Shown in pieces: positions 59,968-64,000 of a stretch of 64,000 nucleotides of DNA. Source of the DNA: Thamnidium elegans (lineage: Eukaryota > Mucoromycota > Mucoromycetes > Mucorales > Mucoraceae); contig JAIXMG010000018.1 in NCBI GenBank assembly GCA_025201345.1, positions 558,001 to 622,000 on the forward strand, in the 5' to 3' direction. The notes below the pieces were generated by a model, which made no database searches, was not told the origin of the DNA, and saw only the letters and a list, made by a program, of their open reading frames with translations. Made by a program: the position numbers and the translations under genes. Each line of letters starts with the position of its first letter. The stretch's first letter is position 1.

Positions 59968-61237
59968 CAGTGGGTGGAAAAATGGTCCGGATGTTTTATA
60001 TTTTTTCACCTTCGTACTTGTAACTCTACAACCAAGAATAGGATTAAGTTAAAATAAAATACAATAGAAGAGGAAAATTGTTTACTTTCAAATAAATAAA
60101 AAGTTGGGATAAAAACATTATATGTGGTTAAAATAATTTTATTTAAAAATGACATATACATCCGGACCATTTTTCAGGGTCAAATTTAAAATATTTAATA
60201 CTTAGTTGGACCTCCTTTAGCCTTAATAACAGCTTCTATTCTTTTAGACATACTATCTATATATCTTTGACAATCTTCTTTTGTAAACGTTGCCCATTGT
60301 TCTTCAACTCTTTCCCACAATTCATGTACTCCTACTGCCTTTGTTGGGTAAGAGCTTAACTTTAACTTTAAGTGATGCCATATGTGTTCTATAGGATTTA
60401 AATCGGGGCTTTGAGAAGGCCAACTATATGTCCAATTGGTATTAAATTTATTTTTATTTAACCAGGTTTTTGTTGCCTTCGAAGTATGTTTCGGATCCTT
60501 ATCTTGTTGAAAATATATAGCTTTCGGATTGTAACCATACCACTCCATCGTGTCTTTCAAAGTCGTACTTAAAATATGGATATAGTCCTCTTTTTTCATA
60601 TTTCCATCATATATCTGGCACGCATATCCTGGACCGTCATATGTTATACAACCCCACATCATAATACCGCCTCCGCCATGCTTCAATGTCATTTCAATAT
60701 GATGAAATCGAAGTATATCATCAGGTATTTCCAATAGTACTTGCACCCATCAGAACCCCAAACATTAATTTTTGTTTCGTCAGAGAATACCATTCGTCTC
60801 CAATCGTCGGATGTCCAATTGCTATGAGCTTTGGCCCAACGTAGCCTGTTTTTTCTATGCTCGGCTTTAAGGAAAGGTTTTTTCTTTTTTATATACGCTT
60901 GGAACCCCATAGATTTTAGCACCTTAAGGCATGTACTATAATCCATTTTAATATCAATAGATTCCAGGTACCTCTGAACGTCTTTTCCAGTCTTTAGTTT
61001 ACCCAAAATTAAGCTCTTCCGAATGTAGTTTTGCGTAGTAATGCCTAAAAGAGCGGGTCTCCCAGGGTTGTTGATCGGTGAATTAGGATACCACTTCCGC
61101 TTGTAGTCACTAATTGTAATTTTTTTAATTCCAGGAATTCGTTTGTTTAGAACGGGGATAATAAGGTAAAAGAAGGGAAGACAAATACAAGTATTGTGAA
61201 AACTTTGTATAGGGGTTTTATTTTCAGAAAAAGACAA
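59968..61237 (-). mobile_element. Truncated Tc1/mariner element
   Basis: Left end CAGTGGGTGGAAAAATGGTC at 59968, flanked by TA. About 190 bp inside is an inverted copy of the same core (ACATCCGGACCATTTTTC at 60158-60175), the same two-part TIR design as the element at 61743. No right TIR was found up to 61742, so the right end and the transposase N-terminus are lost. Confidence 0.7.
60195..61237 (-). pseudogene. Frameshifted Tc1/mariner transposase
   Basis: Two overlapping minus frames form one transposase. Upstream frame (to about 60740): NNPGRPALLGITTQNYIRKS, KKKKPFLKAEHRKNRLRWAK and MVFSDETKINVWGSDG with the first catalytic Asp. Downstream frame: LKHGGGGIMMWGCITYDGPG, FQQDKDPKHTSKATKTWL (second Asp) and SPDLNPIEHIWHHLKLKL (Glu), a DD34E arrangement. 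The frames part at about 60690-60745. The N-terminal paired-type helix-turn-helix is largely missing. Confidence 0.8.
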
Positions 61238-61742
61238 AGATGATTAAACTAAAGTTCAACCTATATCTATAGTATTTTGGTATCGATAATTATAACATGG
61301 GTATCATTCATATCATTGACATATCTAGTAAAAACAAGGATATAAATCATAATGGAAAGTTCCTGATATCAATTACATTATATTATTCGTTACTGAATTA
61401 TTCTATTGATTTCGATCAAGTTATTCTTTTTTCTAGAAAGATTTCCTGATCATATTATTGGATCAGTGTGAGACAGGATAAAGGATTACTCTTGATAGCT
61501 GAGATAGATATGTAACCATTGGATTAAGTTTCACTTGATATAGAATTATTATATTCATGCAAGGTAAGATATACTCTTGTCATGTTAAACTATTAATAAG
61601 ATAATAATAAATGAAAATGAAAAATAAACATATACTGCTTACAACTGTAATATTAAATCTTGGTGAAGTAATGTGGGACAATCATGCGAGTCTTATTTAC
61701 AAGTATTTACATAAAGATATACGTATGTATAAAAAAGATATA
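61238..61742. other. Spacer between two Tc1/mariner elements
   Basis: About 500 bp of AT-rich sequence. Neither the continuation of gag nor the missing right TIR could be identified here. Confidence 0.4.
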
Positions 61743-61976
61743 CAGTGGGCGGCAAAATTGTCCGCATGTTTGGAATTTCTGAGTATTTCAGCTTTAATAT
61801 GCGCTTATTTACGTAGTCACGCAACATATTTTATATCATTTAAAAGCCACACATCTGGTAAGTCGAATGATACTAATTATATTATAGAGTGACTTAGTTC
61901 AACCTCCGAAAAACTACTATGAATGTGAGCACTACATGCGGACAATTTTGCCGGTTTATAAAAAAATTAAATTTTT
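61743..61976 (+). repeat. Left TIR of Tc1/mariner element
   Basis: Near-identical inverted partner of about 63120-63354. Differences near the inner end are confined to an A/T-run length. Confidence 0.9.
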
Positions 61977-61994
61977 TATTCGTTTAAAATGAGA

Positions 61995-62994
61995 TTAATG
62001 ATTAATCCAATATCCTTTGGCTTTTAGAACTTCTGTACAACGCTTGTTCATACTTAGCATGAATGGTCTAATCTCTTCAGCCGTTATTCCATACCAAATA
62101 TCGATGATTCGTTGCTTATGCTCTTTCATTGATGCTGGAGGCTTATCATAACGTGAGTACAAACGTTTTTTCAACATTCCCCAGATGTTTTCAATTGGGT
62201 TAAGGTCAGGTGACTGTGCGGGCCAAGTCATCGTATCAAAAGGCTGCTCTTCAAGCCACTGAGTTACTAATTTGGAGGTATGCTTCGGATCATTATCATG
62301 CATAAATGTTATATCCTTTGGATTAATACTATAGTCATGCAATGTTTTCATCAAATCTTCCTCTAAAATTTGTTTATAGAGCTCCTTATCGAGAGTATCA
62401 TCTATAAACACTAAATAACCCACGCCGGACCAGGTGATACAACTCCAAATTTTAAAAGATCCACCATTATGCTTTACTGTTTGCTGGATTTGGGATGGGC
62501 GGACGTTTTCAGTGAGCACCGTCGGAGCCAAAGCGATTGATTTTGGTCTCGTCGGACCACACTACATCTTTCCAGTCCATATCCGTCCAATCAACGTGCA
62601 TTTTGCCGAACACTAGGCGATTTTTTCTGCTCTTTACACTTAATAGTGGTTTTTCAGGCTTCTTATATCGCTCAATACCTCGCGATGAGAGATACCTACG
62701 GATACTTCGATCGCTCAATGATACTCCCAGCTCACTTTTAAGCATTCTTGAAATTTCATTGGCTGATTCTACTCCATTTACAGTTACCTTTCTCACCATA
62801 TAATCAATTGTTGTACTAGTAACTTTTTTTTTTCTACCTGCTTTTTGCGTTTCTCTCTCCGATAATTCATTTTTTCCTATTTTAGAAACAGTAGACTTAC
62901 TTACACCAGTTCTGGACGATGTTTCACGTATACTGAGACCACTCTCCAAACATTGTAACACGTTTTCCTTTTTAGATCGCGAGAGGTTGCGCAT
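61995..62994 (-). pseudogene. Tc1/mariner transposase with frameshift
   Basis: First frame from ATG at 62992-62994: helix-turn-helix SRSKKENVLQCLESGLSIRE, TSSRTGVSKSTVSKIGKNEL, a second HTH (ISRMLKSELGVSLSDRSIRR), and VVWSDETKINRFGSDG with the first Asp, then a stop near 62507. Second frame: TVKHNGGSFKIWSCITWSGV, FMHDNDPKHTSKLVTQWLEE (second Asp) and SPDLNPIENIWGMLKKRL (Glu; DD34E). The junction at about 62509-62531 also lacks the dozen or so residues usual after GSDG, so a small deletion with frameshift is likely. With its young TIRs the copy may have been mobilised by a sister. Confidence 0.85.
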
Positions 62995-63119
62995 GTCAAT
63001 TTACCTTAATGAATTTGTAAAATACTAGAATGAAAAGAAATTAGAGCTGTAATAAAGGCTTGCTCTGTAGTTGTTATAAGCAAATTTTTATCTTCTACTA
63101 AATTGTGGTTCTTGAATTT

Positions 63120-63354
63120 AAAAAATTTAATTTTTTTATAAACCGGCAAAATTGTCCGCATGTAGTGCTCACATTCATAGTAGTTTTTCGGAGGTTGAAC
63201 TAAGTCACTCTATAATATAATTAGTATCATTCGACTTACCAGATGTGTGGCTTTTAAATGATATAAAATATGTTGCGTGACTACGTAAATAAGCGCATAT
63301 TAAAGCTGAAATACTCAGAAATTCCAAACATGCGGACAATTTTGCCGCCCACTG
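63120..63354 (-). repeat. Right TIR of Tc1/mariner element
   Basis: Inverted partner of 61743-61976; ends CCGCCCACTG then TA. Confidence 0.9.
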
Positions 63355-63402
63355 TATATATATAAGACAAGCTTATGAAAGAAAGATTGATTTTTATTTA
63401 TT

Positions 63403-63726
63403 TTAAACTACGAAGCTATTTTTATATGTTCTGAATTGTAATTTCAACCAATTACATTTTTGCTTCTTTCTTGGCCTAGGCCGGTCAGGTTTGAATATAT
63501 TCTTCTTATTTCTATTCCAATTTACCACCGCTTCTGAAATACCATATGTTTCCAAGCCGACAACACCTGATAAAATACGGTAGTTGTTTGTGAAATTGAT
63601 AGCTAGAGTTCCTGATTTATCTATGCCAGAGGCTTGAAGAAAGTATCGATAAATAGTATTTGAGTTATAAATTACTGGTAATGGCTGGGATATTAATATT
63701 TCCGGTTCAAACGATTGTCTTTTCAA
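63403..63726 (-). CDS. Unknown ORF, possibly part of another transposable element
   Basis: A 107-codon frame with LPVIYNSNTIYRYFLQASGI, KSGTLAINFTNNYRILSGVV and a basic end KPDRPRPRKKQKCNWLKLQF. Codon use and composition look like protein. ATG at 63724-63726 and stop at 63403-63405. No family recognised. It lies 50 bp from the Tc1 element, so it may be a mobile-element remnant or the 3' exon of a gene continuing upstream. Confidence 0.35.
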   Translation of the reverse strand: MKRQSFEPEILISQPLPVIYNSNTIYRYFLQASGIDKSGTLAINFTNNYRILSGVVGLETYGISEAVVNWNRNKKNIFKPDRPRPRKKQKCNWLKLQFRTYKNSFVV

Positions 63727-63849
63727 ATCCTGTGTTTCTTTCCAAAAATTGTAGTATCAAAACCAAGTTATAAAAATATAATTCAAAGTAAAAGCTTATT
63801 TTATTAAAAGTTCAATGTAAATTTAAAAGATATAGTTCTAAAAGATAAT

Positions 63850-63990
63850 TCTAGCCAATCAAAGTTGTTGCACGTGGATGTCACGTGTTTCATGTGCTTT
63901 CCCTTTATAATAATGTTGCTATTATATCACGAGATATGACACACTGTAAGTCTTGTAATAGTATTTATAGTAATTTAAATGTAATTGATT
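63850..63990. promoter_or_regulatory. Promoter-like segment with CCAAT and CACGTG
   Basis: AGCCAATCAAAG at about 63853, a perfect E-box in GATGTCACGTGTTTCATGTG at about 63879, and an AT-rich TATA-type TTTATAATAATG at about 63903 follow each other within 70 bp. The order fits a promoter firing rightward off the window edge. No gene is visible to confirm. Confidence 0.3.
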
Positions 63991-64000
63991 CAACTCTCAG

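Larger units (their letters stand above)
61743..63354 (-). mobile_element. Full-length Tc1/mariner element (1.6 kb), long two-part TIRs
   Basis: From CAGTGGGCGGCAAAATTGTC at 61743 to the inverted copy ending at 63354, with TA on both sides. TIRs are about 235 bp (61743-61976 and about 63120-63354) and nearly identical, which indicates a young insertion. Each TIR holds an outer core (TTGTCCGCATGT) and, at its inner end, the inverted core (ACATGCGGACAATTTTGCCGG at 61942-61962). The body encodes a transposase on the minus strand with a frameshift. Confidence 0.88.

Noticed and set aside
61238..61742. Right TIR of the first Tc1/mariner element
   Set aside because: Searched by eye for the GGTCCGGATGT core in both orientations; not present.
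61611..61892. Plus-strand ORF of 93 codons
   Set aside because: Starts in spacer and runs into the TIR at 61743; non-coding repeat sequence.

Overview
The window is a 64-kb piece of a fungal nuclear genome. Genes are intron-rich, with short GT..AG introns that often carry long A or T runs, and intergenic DNA is very AT-rich. Gene content (CreC-type WD protein, Skt5-like CaaX protein, GH15 glucoamylase, HP1, importin alpha, SRP54) is fungal. An Integrator subunit and the repeat families point to an early-diverging fungus, most likely Mucoromycota/Mucorales. The species cannot be fixed from the sequence.

Layout. 1-2379 (+) is the 3' part of a creC/WDR20 gene. 2380-5058 is gene-poor and holds a decayed copy of a transposon found intact at 48 kb. 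From 5059 to 31308 every recognised protein gene lies on the minus strand: an unknown polyQ protein, an Integrator subunit 10 homologue, cullin-4, a secreted tandem-repeat protein, a 3.9-kb gene desert with one tRNA-Phe, an Skt5/Chs4-like Sel1-repeat protein, a Nudix hydrolase, NDUFAF2, an IBB-less importin-alpha-like protein, the CSB/Rad26 ATPase and adenylate kinase. 32467-54384 has mixed orientation: a possible securin, SRP54, a LENG8/Thp3-like protein, an ING-family PHD protein, REXO4, glucoamylase, a CaMK/MAPKAP-type kinase, HEI10, a nested DNA transposon, an EI24/RRT8-like membrane protein, an SDR and an HP1-like chromodomain protein. 54385-64000 is a transposon graveyard: a DDE relic, LTR-like promoter modules, a gag fragment interrupted by a Tc1/mariner copy, and a second full-length Tc1/mariner element with broken transposase.

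Functional links. The host genes are mostly nuclear housekeeping: RNA processing (INTS10, REXO4, LENG8), ubiquitin and repair (CUL4, CSB, and CreC, which partners a deubiquitinase), import, chromatin (ING, HP1) and meiosis (HEI10). No operons are expected. The least ordinary items are the INTS10 homologue, since Integrator is usually considered absent from well-studied fungi, and a 2.9-kb transposon with long terminal repeats. That transposon carries a spliced gene of unknown function and has inserted exactly at the dyad centre of a fold-back element.
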